Notes under the pieces: generated by a model | The model's database searches: none | What the model was told of the DNA's origin: nothing | What the model saw: the letters and a program-made list of their open reading frames with translations, nothing else | Position numbers and translations under genes: made by a program | Shown here: positions 1-7,754 of the stretch, piece after piece | Position numbering within the stretch: position 1 is the first letter of the stretch | Layout: each line of letters opens with the position of its first letter | Source: Candidatus Neomarinimicrobiota bacterium | Lineage (GTDB): Bacteria > Fidelibacterota > Marinisomatia > Marinisomatales > S15-B10 | Direction of reading: 5' to 3' | NCBI GenBank assembly: GCA_036476315.1 | Contig: JAZGBI010000015.1 | Span: 1-45,000, forward strand | Length of the DNA: 45,000 nt

Positions 1-15
1 TATCTTCTGAGCGAC

Positions 16-1668
16 ATGAAGAAGGCGGACATTCTGAAGAAAGCCGGATCCGATGTTCGAGAATTGATCTCAGGTCTTGAATATCAGATCGAGCGCTTCA
101 GTGAAATCGGTCTTTCTCTCTCGAAAGAAAAGGACATGAACAAGGTTCTGGAAATGATCATTGATGAAGGTCGCCGCATTACTCACGCCGACGGAGGAAC
201 GCTCTACATGATGATCGATGACGGTACCCGTCTGAAATTTGAGATCATGCAGACGGCATCGAAGAATATCCGGTTCGGTGGGACGGCTCCGGATCCCGTT
301 CCCGAGACAATCTATCCTATTAAACTTCATGATCAGGAAACGGGAGAGCCCAACTATCAAATGCTCTCGGCCTATGTGGGTCTCACGGGCGAAACGATGA
401 ATATTGAGGACGCATACGAAGCGGAAGGTTTCGATTTTTCGGGAATGAAAGCCTTTGATCAGAAGAATGATTACCGGTCCAAGTCCTTTCTCACCGTTCC
501 CCTGAAAAATCATCTGGACGAAATCCTTGGTGTGATCCAGCTCCTCAACGCCCAGGATCCGGATTCAGGTGAAATTGTCCCATTCTCCCAGGACAAACAG
601 CGGTTGGTGGAATCGCTCTGCAGTCAGGCCGCCGTTACTATTACGAACAAACAGTTGATCAGACAACTCGAAGAACTGTTCGAATCATTCATTCAGGTAA
701 TTGCGGCTGCCATTGATGCCAAATCACCCTATACTGGGGGTCACTGTCAGCGCATCCCCGTTATCACCAAGATGCTCGCGGAGGCTATCAACAAGACAAA
801 AGAAGGTCCGTACGCAGAGCTATACTTTGACGACGACGCCATGCGGGAATTGTTGATCTCCGCATGGCTGCACGACACGGGAAAGGTGGCTACCCCCGTC
901 CACGTGGTGGATAAGTCCACCAAACTGGAGACCATTTACGACCGAATTCACGATGTGACATCTCGATTCGAGATACTTAAACGGGACGAAGAAATCCGGT
1001 TTATGAAGGAGAAACAGAGGCTGCAAAGTGAGGGGAAGGGCGACGAAGTAGCCGGACTTGAAAAACGATTCCGTGGGCGATTGGCACAGCTAGAAGACGA
1101 TCGTGACTTCCTTGAGGAGGTAAACATCGGGGGAGAGTTCTTTTCACCGGACAAAAAGGCGCGTGTTGAAAAGATTGCGGGGTACAAGTGGCAATTCAAT
1201 GGGGAAACACGGAATTTCCTTACAGATGAAGAGGTGAACAATCTCTCCATCTCCAAGGGCACCCTGACGCCTGAAGAACGGAAGATCATCAACGACCACA
1301 TGGTAGTTACCATTGACATGCTGGAGAAACTCCCATGGCCCAGGAATCTTGAAGACGTACCTTTCCACGCCGCTGCTCACCATGAAAAGCTGGATGGCAC
1401 TGGATACCCGAAAGGGTTGAACCACCAGGAACTTCCCGTTCAACCCAGGATCATGGCTATCGCCGATATCTTCGAAGCTCTCACCGCCAACGACAGACCG
1501 TACAAGAAGGGGAGGACAGTCTCTCAGAGCATCAAGATCATGACGTTCATGCGAAACGATTACCATATTGATCCGGACATTTTCGAGATTTTTCTCAAGG
1601 AGAAGGTCTACGAAAAGTACGCCCGGGAATACCTGCCTCCCGAGCAGATTGACAAGGTTGAGGTCTAG
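16..1668 (+). CDS. GAF domain / HD-GYP phosphodiesterase-type signalling protein
   Basis: The protein has 550 residues. An N-terminal GAF sensor domain (about residues 25-215) is followed by an HD-GYP domain. HD-GYP domains usually hydrolyse cyclic di-GMP or related dinucleotides in the cytoplasm. The metal-binding HD pair is visible in 'HDTGK' (H286-D287) and the second signature in 'HHEKLDGTGYP' (from H455). The two signatures are separated by about 170 residues, with a charged, coiled-coil-like insertion (about 300-370), longer than in compact HD-GYP domains. There is no signal peptide or membrane segment. The frame is open to base 1 with no stop before ATG 16, so the gene may begin outside the window and the N-terminus given is the first ATG only. 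Substrate specificity cannot be read from sequence. Confidence 0.85.
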   Translation: MKKADILKKAGSDVRELISGLEYQIERFSEIGLSLSKEKDMNKVLEMIIDEGRRITHADGGTLYMMIDDGTRLKFEIMQTASKNIRFGGTAPDPVPETIYPIKLHDQETGEPNYQMLSAYVGLTGETMNIEDAYEAEGFDFSGMKAFDQKNDYRSKSFLTVPLKNHLDEILGVIQLLNAQDPDSGEIVPFSQDKQRLVESLCSQAAVTITNKQLIRQLEELFESFIQVIAAAIDAKSPYTGGHCQRIPVITKMLAEAINKTKEGPYAELYFDDDAMRELLISAWLHDTGKVATPVHVVDKSTKLETIYDRIHDVTSRFEILKRDEEIRFMKEKQRLQSEGKGDEVAGLEKRFRGRLAQLEDDRDFLEEVNIGGEFFSPDKKARVEKIAGYKWQFNGETRNFLTDEEVNNLSISKGTLTPEERKIINDHMVVTIDMLEKLPWPRNLEDVPFHAAAHHEKLDGTGYPKGLNHQELPVQPRIMAIADIFEALTANDRPYKKGRTVSQSIKIMTFMRNDYHIDPDIFEIFLKEKVYEKYAREYLPPEQIDKVEV

Positions 1669-1764
1669 TCCTCTCAATCTTCCGACTGCTGCCGGGCAGT
1701 TCCCACTAGGTCTCTTTTCTAACTCCCTGACCAGGGCAAATGCGAAATCCTTAGCTTCTGAGTC

Positions 1765-3558
1765 ATGACTCCCGACGTGCTCTTTTTTCTTTTCTTGCTG
1801 GGACTGGTCCTGGTTGTCCTTGCGAGGGAGGTATTTCCCATAGACGTTACGGCTCTCGCATTCATGGCCATTCTCCTGGTTGGGGGATACCTGGACATTT
1901 CGGAGGCGATTTCGGGGTTCAGCAACAAGGCTGTCTTGACGGTAGCTGCCATGTTCATCCTGAGCCAGGCCCTGACAAAAACGGGCTTTCTCGAGGTGTT
2001 GGTGGCGCAGTTGGAACGCCTTGGCGGTGGGAGAAAGACCGTGGGGATTTTTATCTTTTTGATGGCCACCAGTCTTATCTCCGGCTTCATCAACAATACG
2101 GCCGCCGTGGCGATCTTTATCCCCCTGGCTCTTCAGCTTTCCGCCAGGTTCCGCCTGTCTCCTTCTAAGATCTTGATTCCTCTTTCCTACGCGGCCATAT
2201 GCGGGGGCACTCTCACCCTTATCGGCACATCCACCAATCTTCTCGTGAACTCTATGGTCGAAACCCACGGTTTCCCGGCCCTTCGTATGTTTGAGTTTGC
2301 GAAGATGGGATTAATCTTTCTCCTTGTGGGGACCGTCTACAGTATCTGGGTGGCACCCAGGCTTCTCAAGCCCCGCGCCGGCGTTTCCTCTCTCACTAGA
2401 AACTACAGTATGTCCCCTTACCTAACGGAATTCAGAGTGGCGGAAGCATCGCCTCTTATCGGTTCCACCTGCCTGGAGAGGGGTGTCAACGAGAATTACG
2501 ACATTACGATCCTTTCTATCATCCGTGACGGGACCCGGCATGACACCAACATTCGCAATACGAAACTTCAGTATGGCGATATCCTCCTGGCCCGGGGTAC
2601 CCTCAACAACTTTGTTCGCTTCCGGGAGGAGGAAAAAGTGCTCCTGCTTACCGACGTGAAAATGAGTCAGTCAGAATTGGCCGGACAGGAGAGTGTCGTT
2701 GTGGAGGGGCTCGTGACACCCGGATCGAGCCTGATAGGGAAAAACTTGAAAGAGGTCGATTTCCGGAACAAGTTCGGGGCTTTCGTTCTCGCCATCCGGC
2801 GAGAGGGGAAAACTCTCAGGGAAAGAATTGCCCATATTGTTCTCCACTTCGCGGATACCCTGTTGATTCATGTTGCCAGATCCAGGTTGAATTCTCTGGC
2901 CGATTCCCGGGACTTCGCCATTCTACAGGAACACGACATCCGGCTCCACAAAGTGCGGTTCTGGTGGCTGGCCATTGTCCTCATTCCCCTGATTATGATA
3001 GTGGCGGCTGCAGGAATCGTGGACATTCTTCAGGCGTCCCTGATCGGGGTTGTGATACTGCTGATCTTGCGCAGCATCACGATTAATGAGTCGTATGAAT
3101 CTATCAACTGGTCGGTCATTGTCATGATGGCCGCCTTTATCCCGGCGGGCATCGCCATGGAAAAGACGGGAACCGCCGCACTGATGGGCAACGCCATCGC
3201 CGGCCTGGGACAGTCCTTCCCCGACACTCTAGCCCCTTATGCTGTTCTGTCCGCAACATACCTCATTGCCGTACTCCTGACTTCCATCATGTCGAACAAC
3301 GCGGCGGCCATCGTCCTCTTTCCCATTGCAGTGGATGTCGCCATGCATCTCGGGGTTGACTCCAGGCCGTTCATCTTTGCCATCTGCTTCGGCGCCTCCA
3401 CCTGCTTCATGACTCCCCTGGGATACCAGACCAATTTGATGGTCTACGGGCCCGGTCAATACCGTTTCAGTGACTTCGTGAGAGCGGGAGCACCACTGAA
3501 CCTTGTGCTGTGGATACTCGCGTCGATCCTTATTCCAGTTTTCTGGCCCTTTCACTAA
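1765..3558 (+). CDS. DASS/SLC13 family anion transporter with two RCK_C domains
   Basis: This 597-residue integral membrane protein has the split layout of bacterial sulfate/dicarboxylate-type DASS permeases. Hydrophobic helices (about 1-210) carry 'FINNTAAVAIFIP' and 'GTLTLIGTSTNLLVN'. Two soluble TrkA-C (RCK_C) regulatory domains follow (about 215-300 and 305-390). A second helix block carries 'SIMSNNAAAIVLFPIA' and 'CFMTPLGYQTNLMVYGPG', the repeat of the substrate/sodium-binding motif. The family imports sulfate, thiosulfate, di- or tricarboxylates or related anions with sodium. The exact substrate is not determinable, although the sulfur and molybdenum genes nearby make an oxyanion reasonable. 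It is followed 13 bases later by rpe. Confidence 0.88.
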   Translation: MTPDVLFFLFLLGLVLVVLAREVFPIDVTALAFMAILLVGGYLDISEAISGFSNKAVLTVAAMFILSQALTKTGFLEVLVAQLERLGGGRKTVGIFIFLMATSLISGFINNTAAVAIFIPLALQLSARFRLSPSKILIPLSYAAICGGTLTLIGTSTNLLVNSMVETHGFPALRMFEFAKMGLIFLLVGTVYSIWVAPRLLKPRAGVSSLTRNYSMSPYLTEFRVAEASPLIGSTCLERGVNENYDITILSIIRDGTRHDTNIRNTKLQYGDILLARGTLNNFVRFREEEKVLLLTDVKMSQSELAGQESVVVEGLVTPGSSLIGKNLKEVDFRNKFGAFVLAIRREGKTLRERIAHIVLHFADTLLIHVARSRLNSLADSRDFAILQEHDIRLHKVRFWWLAIVLIPLIMIVAAAGIVDILQASLIGVVILLILRSITINESYESINWSVIVMMAAFIPAGIAMEKTGTAALMGNAIAGLGQSFPDTLAPYAVLSATYLIAVLLTSIMSNNAAAIVLFPIAVDVAMHLGVDSRPFIFAICFGASTCFMTPLGYQTNLMVYGPGQYRFSDFVRAGAPLNLVLWILASILIPVFWPFH

Positions 3559-3571
3559 CCCTGGATGCTTG

Positions 3572-4228
3572 ATGGCTAGAATCGCCCCATCCATATTGTC
3601 ATCGGACTTTGCCAATCTGGAGGGAGCTCTCGACCTATGCCGGAAAGGGGGAGCAGATCAGATTCACGTGGATGTCATGGATGGTCATTTCGTTCCGAAC
3701 CTCACCATCGGCCCCGTAGTGGTGAAGGATATCCGGAAGGCCACCAGCCTGCCCCTGGACGTTCACCTGATGATCGAGAACCCTGAACGGTTCATTCCGG
3801 AATTCGTAAAGGCGGGTTCCGATTTCATCACCGTTCATGCCGAAACGTGCCCGAATCTTGAAGAAACAATTCGGCTCATCAAAGGGCATGGAGTCAGGGC
3901 CGGCATCACCCTCAAGCCGGGGACCCCTCTGGAATCAATCGCGAATGACCTTTCCTCGGTCTCCCTCGTTCTGGTCATGTCCGTGGAGCCGGGATTTGGG
4001 GAGCAGGAATTCATTCCCGGATCTCTGAACCGGATTGAAAAGCTGAGAGAGATTCTTCAAGGGGTTTCTCCGAAAAAGAGACCGGAAATATCAGTGGACG
4101 GGGGGATAAAGCTCCAGAATGCCAAAGCGGTGATCGATGCTGGAGCGGATATCCTGGTTTCGGGGTCGGGTGTATTTGGAACCGAGGATCCTGTGGCCAC
4201 CATTAAAGCTTTCAAGGAAGTCAAATAG
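3572..4228 (+). CDS. rpe: ribulose-phosphate 3-epimerase
   Basis: This enzyme interconverts ribulose 5-phosphate and xylulose 5-phosphate in the pentose phosphate pathway. The TIM-barrel signatures are all present: 'APSILSSDF' at the N-terminus, 'HVDVMDGHFVPNLTIGP', 'DVHLMIENPERF', 'MSVEPGFGEQEF' and 'SVDGGI' followed by 'AGADILVSGSGVF'. The open frame extends upstream into the transporter gene, but ATG 3572 gives the standard family start (MARIAPSILSSDF) and a 218-residue product of usual length. It is followed 19 bases later by rpiB, so the two isomerases of the pathway sit together. Confidence 0.95.
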   Translation: MARIAPSILSSDFANLEGALDLCRKGGADQIHVDVMDGHFVPNLTIGPVVVKDIRKATSLPLDVHLMIENPERFIPEFVKAGSDFITVHAETCPNLEETIRLIKGHGVRAGITLKPGTPLESIANDLSSVSLVLVMSVEPGFGEQEFIPGSLNRIEKLREILQGVSPKKRPEISVDGGIKLQNAKAVIDAGADILVSGSGVFGTEDPVATIKAFKEVK

Positions 4229-4247
4229 TCTGAAAGGCAAGGAGAAT

Positions 4248-4682
4248 ATGACTATCTATCTCGGCTCCGATCACGCCGGATTTGAGCTCAAGGAGACCAT
4301 CAAAACATTCTTGGAAGAAAAGGGTTTTGAAATTGAGGACAAGGGAGCTTTTTGGTACGATGCCGAAGACGACTACCCAGATTTCATCAGGCCCGTTGCG
4401 GAGGCCGTGGCGCTGGATCCAGAGAGCCGCGGCATTATTCTTGGGGGATCCGGCCAGGGAGAAGCCATGGTGGCTAACCGCGTTACCGGCATTCGGGCCG
4501 CCGTCTACTACGGAGGTCCTGATGACGTTGTAAAACTTTCCCGGCAGCACAACAATGCCAATATCCTGTCCCTGGGAGCACGATTTGTGGGGAGTGAGTT
4601 CGCCGTAAAGGCTGTGGAAATGTGGTTGGGAACCCCCTTTGACGGAGGACGGCACGACCGGCGCACAAAAAAAATTGACTGA
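4248..4682 (+). CDS. rpiB: ribose-5-phosphate isomerase B
   Basis: This enzyme interconverts ribose 5-phosphate and ribulose 5-phosphate. The 144-residue product starts at ATG 4248 after an AAGGCAAGGAG ribosome-binding site and opens with 'IYLGSDHAGFELKE'. It belongs to the RpiB/LacAB fold. The active-site loop reads 'GGSGQGEAMVAN'. It lacks the catalytic Cys of the E. coli-type enzyme and instead has the Gly-Ser-Gly-x-Gly-Glu version known from mycobacterial RpiB, where the Glu acts as base. 'SRQHNNANILSLGARF' is the phosphate/ring-opening region. It forms an operon with rpe and ends 9 bases from the convergent mobA. Confidence 0.95.
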   Translation: MTIYLGSDHAGFELKETIKTFLEEKGFEIEDKGAFWYDAEDDYPDFIRPVAEAVALDPESRGIILGGSGQGEAMVANRVTGIRAAVYYGGPDDVVKLSRQHNNANILSLGARFVGSEFAVKAVEMWLGTPFDGGRHDRRTKKID

Positions 4683-4691
4683 AATAATGAT

Positions 4692-5264
4692 CTATAGTGA
4701 TGCTCTCCTCTTTGCCCTTTCCAAATCTTCCGGCGTATTTATGTTTATGAATAATTCATCTCTATTGAGAAAGTCCAGCCTTCTCGATTTTGACCGGCTG
4801 ATGAGGCTGTAGAGGGCGTAGTCTTTCTCTTTAATCATCTTACGGCATGTGGGGACCAGAGACCGGTGATAGAATGCGCAGGTCGGCTCCATTCCCCGGC
4901 CTGCTTCTGGCACGATGATCTGATAGTCCTTTGAAACAGCGCTCCACAGGTCCCGGATAACCGTCTCATCAACCAGAGGCAAATCACAGGATAGGATGAA
5001 ATTCCATTCTGTGCTCGTCGCCGCCAGGGCAGTGTGGACTCCCGAGAAAGGAGAAGCGATGGGCAAACTATCATAAATGCTCGGTTTTCCCGTTGACTCC
5101 CCGATTCTTTTCGTTACACAGTTCGTCTCCTTGAAAAGGGGATCCAGGAGGTCCCACGCCCGGCCCAGGAGGGTGGTGCCCTCAAACCCGGCCTTCCATT
5201 TCGGTGATCCGAACCTTTCAGACTTTCCTCCTACCAGAATAAATGCTGACGCGTAAATTACCAT
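4692..5264 (-). CDS. mobA: molybdenum cofactor guanylyltransferase
   Basis: MobA transfers GMP from GTP to molybdopterin-Mo to form the MGD cofactor used by DMSO-reductase-family enzymes. The N-terminal nucleotide-binding motif is visible (residues 9-21, 'LVGGKSERFGSPK'), and the metal/nucleotide site is 'SCDLPLVDE'. The length of 190 residues is usual. This is the only convincing gene on the minus strand. It converges on rpiB and points away from the moa cluster that begins 1.3 kb further on, so it is probably transcribed separately. Its presence implies that the cell makes bis-MGD enzymes encoded elsewhere. Confidence 0.9.
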   Translation of the reverse strand: MVIYASAFILVGGKSERFGSPKWKAGFEGTTLLGRAWDLLDPLFKETNCVTKRIGESTGKPSIYDSLPIASPFSGVHTALAATSTEWNFILSCDLPLVDETVIRDLWSAVSKDYQIIVPEAGRGMEPTCAFYHRSLVPTCRKMIKEKDYALYSLISRSKSRRLDFLNRDELFININTPEDLERAKRRASL

Positions 5265-5369
5265 CGGGTACTAACTATGCATTATGCAAGGATATGACGG
5301 TCCACAATCGCTAAGGAGATTCCCCATTATGCGCAGAAATGTCAAGGAAAAGTGAACTATTGATGCTGA

Positions 5370-5558
5370 CCCGCATTTCTCACCACCCAATCTACTGCAA
5401 CGGAGTATATGCTTACGACCAGGGCGTCCCGATAGCTATCGGGATGTACTCGACGTACTGTCTAGTACGGCTCCGTCAATTCTTCTGCGTAGGCCTTGTA
5501 TTCACAAACATCTCCTTCCCGACGCATCGGGACTACGATTTATGGTGAGAAAAGCGGG
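5370..5558. repeat. inverted-repeat-bounded, hairpin-rich intergenic element (MITE-like)
   Basis: The 317-base gap between mobA and tusA holds no credible gene. It contains an element with 16-base terminal inverted repeats (5370-5385 and 5543-5558, one mismatch). Inside are a perfect 18-base palindrome, TCCCGATAGCTATCGGGA (5427-5444), and a second hairpin with related arms, TCCCGA-cgca-TCGGGA (5517-5532). A 69-codon open frame inside it overlaps these palindromes and is not a gene. Structure and location fit a small non-autonomous repeat or palindromic intergenic element. No second copy is seen in this window. Confidence 0.5.
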
Positions 5559-5581
5559 CTAATCAATTCTGGGAATGTAAC

Positions 5582-5818
5582 ATGACAAAAATTCAAGAAG
5601 ATCAATTTCTCGATTGCCGAGGACTGAACTGCCCCCTGCCCATCTTGAAGACCAGCAAGGTGATATCGGATATGCGGAAGGGTGAAATAGTGAAGATGGT
5701 GTCAACAGACCAGGGTTCCATTAGCGACGTGGATGCGTTCACTCGACGCACCGGTCACAAGCTTCTGGACAGTGAGGCCGGAGATGGAGAATATATTTTT
5801 TACATTCGGAAGGTCTGA
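5582..5818 (+). CDS. tusA: TusA-family sulfur carrier protein
   Basis: This 78-residue cytoplasmic protein has the SirA/TusA fold. The motif 'DCRGLNCPLPILKT' near the N-terminus contains the sulfur-carrying Cys of the family's CPxP signature, and the C-terminal half is the usual beta-alpha-beta-beta segment. TusA proteins pass persulfide sulfur between donors and acceptors, for tRNA thiolation, molybdopterin synthesis, or dissimilatory sulfur oxidation. It is followed 55 bases later by a DsrE2-like gene. TusA-DsrE2 pairs are known in sulfur-oxidising prokaryotes, and the adjacent Moco genes give a second possible use for the sulfur. Which one applies is open. Confidence 0.9.
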   Translation: MTKIQEDQFLDCRGLNCPLPILKTSKVISDMRKGEIVKMVSTDQGSISDVDAFTRRTGHKLLDSEAGDGEYIFYIRKV

Positions 5819-5873
5819 GGAACCCAGGAAGGCGGAGACCCGGCGAATGGAATGGTAACCGTAGTGGGAGGTC

Positions 5874-6404
5874 ATGATGAAAACGAAGAAGAGGAGTAGT
5901 GAGCCGAAGCGGCTGGCTCTCGTTGCGTCCAGGGGGACCCTCGATTGGGCGTACTCACCATTTATTCTCGCGTCTACTGCCGCTGCCATGGAGATGGAAG
6001 TGGCTATGTTTTTCACATTCTACGGGCTTACGCTTCTTAAAAAAAAGATTGAAGCAAAAGTCGCCCCTCACGCCAATCCGGCCATGCCCATGAGAATTCC
6101 TTTCGGTCCTCAAGGACTTCAGAATATCCAATGGCCCGTCCCAAATCTTCTGTCGACGAATCTTCCCGGATTCGAGACTGTCGCCACGTCACTCATGAAG
6201 CAGGCATTCCGGAAGAACGGGGTGGCTACTGTGGAAGAATTGCGTGACATCTGCCTGGAATCCGGAGTAAGGCTCATCGGCTGTACCATGACCATGGATG
6301 TGTTCGGGATCAACAAAGACGATTTCATTGAAGGTGTTGAACTGGGAGGTGCCGCGACTTTTCTGGAATATGCGGCAGATGCGGATATTCAACTTTTCAT
6401 CTGA
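5874..6404 (+). CDS. DsrE2-like protein (DsrE/DsrF/DsrH superfamily)
   Basis: The protein has 176 residues. After a basic N-terminus it has the DsrE2-type segments: a strand 'LALVASRG', a hydrophobic stretch ending 'AMFFTFYGLTLL', and the conserved cysteine in 'GCTMTMDVFGI' near residue 140. This resembles the family's persulfide-carrying Cys motif. DsrE2 proteins accept sulfur from rhodanese/TusA partners, and many are membrane-associated. A GGGAGG ribosome-binding site precedes ATG 5874 (ATG 5877 is equally possible). Its neighbour is tusA. A peroxiredoxin-like annotation is sometimes attached to this family but no peroxidatic motif is visible. Confidence 0.8.
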   Translation: MMKTKKRSSEPKRLALVASRGTLDWAYSPFILASTAAAMEMEVAMFFTFYGLTLLKKKIEAKVAPHANPAMPMRIPFGPQGLQNIQWPVPNLLSTNLPGFETVATSLMKQAFRKNGVATVEELRDICLESGVRLIGCTMTMDVFGINKDDFIEGVELGGAATFLEYAADADIQLFI

Positions 6405-6492
6405 TCCAACCCCATCGATCCGCATAAGAGGCTTTTTAGGCTGCGAGTCAGTAATTATATTTAATCAAAGACCTGCATGGCGATTTTATGAG

Positions 6493-6595
6493 GTCTCCAA
6501 GCCGAAGCACCTAAGTTCCGACCTTTGGGATATGGTGTAAGGCCGGTACGGTCCCGGAGGAAACGCCGGGACTAGCTCCCGCTTTGGAAGGAGAC
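6493..6595 (+). ncRNA. structured moaA leader RNA, probable molybdenum-cofactor (Moco) riboswitch
   Basis: About 100 bases directly before moaA fold into a closed multibranch RNA. P1 pairs GTCTCC (6493-6498) with GGAGAC (6590-6595). A second arm pairs CACC (6508-6511) with GGTG (6534-6537), with an inner TCC/GGA pairing. A third arm is a perfect 7-bp hairpin, GTCCCGG (6551-6557) with CCGGGAC (6566-6572). The only good ribosome-binding site for moaA, AAGGAG at 6588-6593, lies largely in the 3' strand of P1, five to seven bases before the GTG start, so closing P1 would block translation. Position and architecture match the Moco RNA family, but I cannot run a covariance model. Confidence 0.65.
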
Positions 6596-6600
6596 TTGAC

Positions 6601-7659
6601 GTGACTGTTCTTGGTAAACGCCCTTATCAGCCCCAACCCACGACCAAAGGCAGAATCTCCGTTCATCCCGAAGGAGATCATATCATTGACCAACACGGTC
6701 GCCTGTTTGACTATGTGCGAATAGCCGTCAACGAACGGTGTAACCTCCGCTGCATCTACTGTCTGCCGGAGGAGGGAATCGACTTCCTTCCCAGTGAGCA
6801 ACTCCTCACTTCACAGGAAATCATCAGAATCGTTCACATCCTTGCTCAACTCCAGGTGACCAAGGTTCGTTTCACCGGAGGGGAACCCCTTCTTCGCAAA
6901 GATATGGCTCACCTTGTTTCCCAGGCGTCGATAACCCCCGGAATTGAGTCCGTCCATATAACGACAAATGGACTCCTTCTGAGTGAGTACGCAAACGATC
7001 TTTATAAGGCGGGGCTTCATGGAATCAATATCAGTCTTGACACGATGGACCGACAGAAATTCCTGAAGATCACGCGAAGCGACTGTCTGGACAAGGTTCT
7101 TGAGGGTCTGAATCTCGCGCTGTCGTTACCGTTCCCCAGCGTGAAAGTGAACGTGGTTGTCATGAGAGATTTCAATCATGAAGAGATCGGAGACTTTGTG
7201 GAATTGACCCGTGATAACCGCCTTACGGTTCGTTTCATAGAGCTCATGCCGTTTGACGCTCATCAAATATGGAAAACGGGGAAATTCTTCGGGGCTGAAA
7301 AAATCCTGGAATACCTGAGTGGACTCTATCCTCACATGGATGAGGAAGAAGGAAGCGTCACTGAGGAGCACGTCTATCGTATCCCGGGCCACGAAGGGAA
7401 ATTCGCCGTAATACCCTCTTTCACCCGCAGCCTGTGCGAAGGGTGCAACCGGATCCGCCTCACCGCGGACGGCAAGATCAGGAACTGCCTCTATTCCGAT
7501 AACGAGTTTGATGTGAAAAAATTGGCTCGTCAGGGCGATTCCCATGAGAAAATCGCCGATCTGTTCAAACGGGCCATGTGGACAAAACTGAAAGATGGAT
7601 GGGAAGCCCAGCACCGTGGAAATCACCTTCGAGAAAGTATGACGCAAATTGGAGGCTAA
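6601..7659 (+). CDS. moaA: GTP 3',8-cyclase MoaA
   Basis: MoaA is the radical-SAM enzyme that starts molybdopterin synthesis by converting GTP to 3',8-cyclo-7,8-dihydro-GTP. The N-terminal cluster motif C47xxxC51xxC54 ('CNLRCIYC') is intact, with 'FTGGEPLLRKD' downstream. The second Fe-S site at C279xxC282-x13-C296 and the C-terminal double glycine ('QIGG') are also present, so the enzyme looks complete at 352 residues. The start is GTG 6601, placed immediately after the leader RNA that appears to control it. It is the first gene of the moa-moe cluster. Confidence 0.96.
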   Translation: MTVLGKRPYQPQPTTKGRISVHPEGDHIIDQHGRLFDYVRIAVNERCNLRCIYCLPEEGIDFLPSEQLLTSQEIIRIVHILAQLQVTKVRFTGGEPLLRKDMAHLVSQASITPGIESVHITTNGLLLSEYANDLYKAGLHGINISLDTMDRQKFLKITRSDCLDKVLEGLNLALSLPFPSVKVNVVVMRDFNHEEIGDFVELTRDNRLTVRFIELMPFDAHQIWKTGKFFGAEKILEYLSGLYPHMDEEEGSVTEEHVYRIPGHEGKFAVIPSFTRSLCEGCNRIRLTADGKIRNCLYSDNEFDVKKLARQGDSHEKIADLFKRAMWTKLKDGWEAQHRGNHLRESMTQIGG

Positions 7660-7754
7660 GGCCTAATTGATTATTGACTATTGGCAATTGACAATTGAAG
7701 AATTATTCAAGTTAAGGGGCTGGAGTAACGTAATTCAACGTTGATTCCTTCGTC

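Noticed and set aside
1144-2268. 374-residue open frame on the minus strand
   Set aside because: It lies opposite the HD-GYP and DASS genes, is low-complexity and charged, and has no domain; a shadow frame.
5339-5548. 69-codon open frame before tusA
   Set aside because: It spans the palindromes of a repeat element, has no ribosome-binding site and encodes nothing recognisable.
7669-7715. AT-rich repeats with CAATTG and TTGAC between moaA and moaCB, considered as terminator or regulatory RNA
   Set aside because: No stable stem with T-run and no known motif; it could contain a promoter but nothing specific can be supported.
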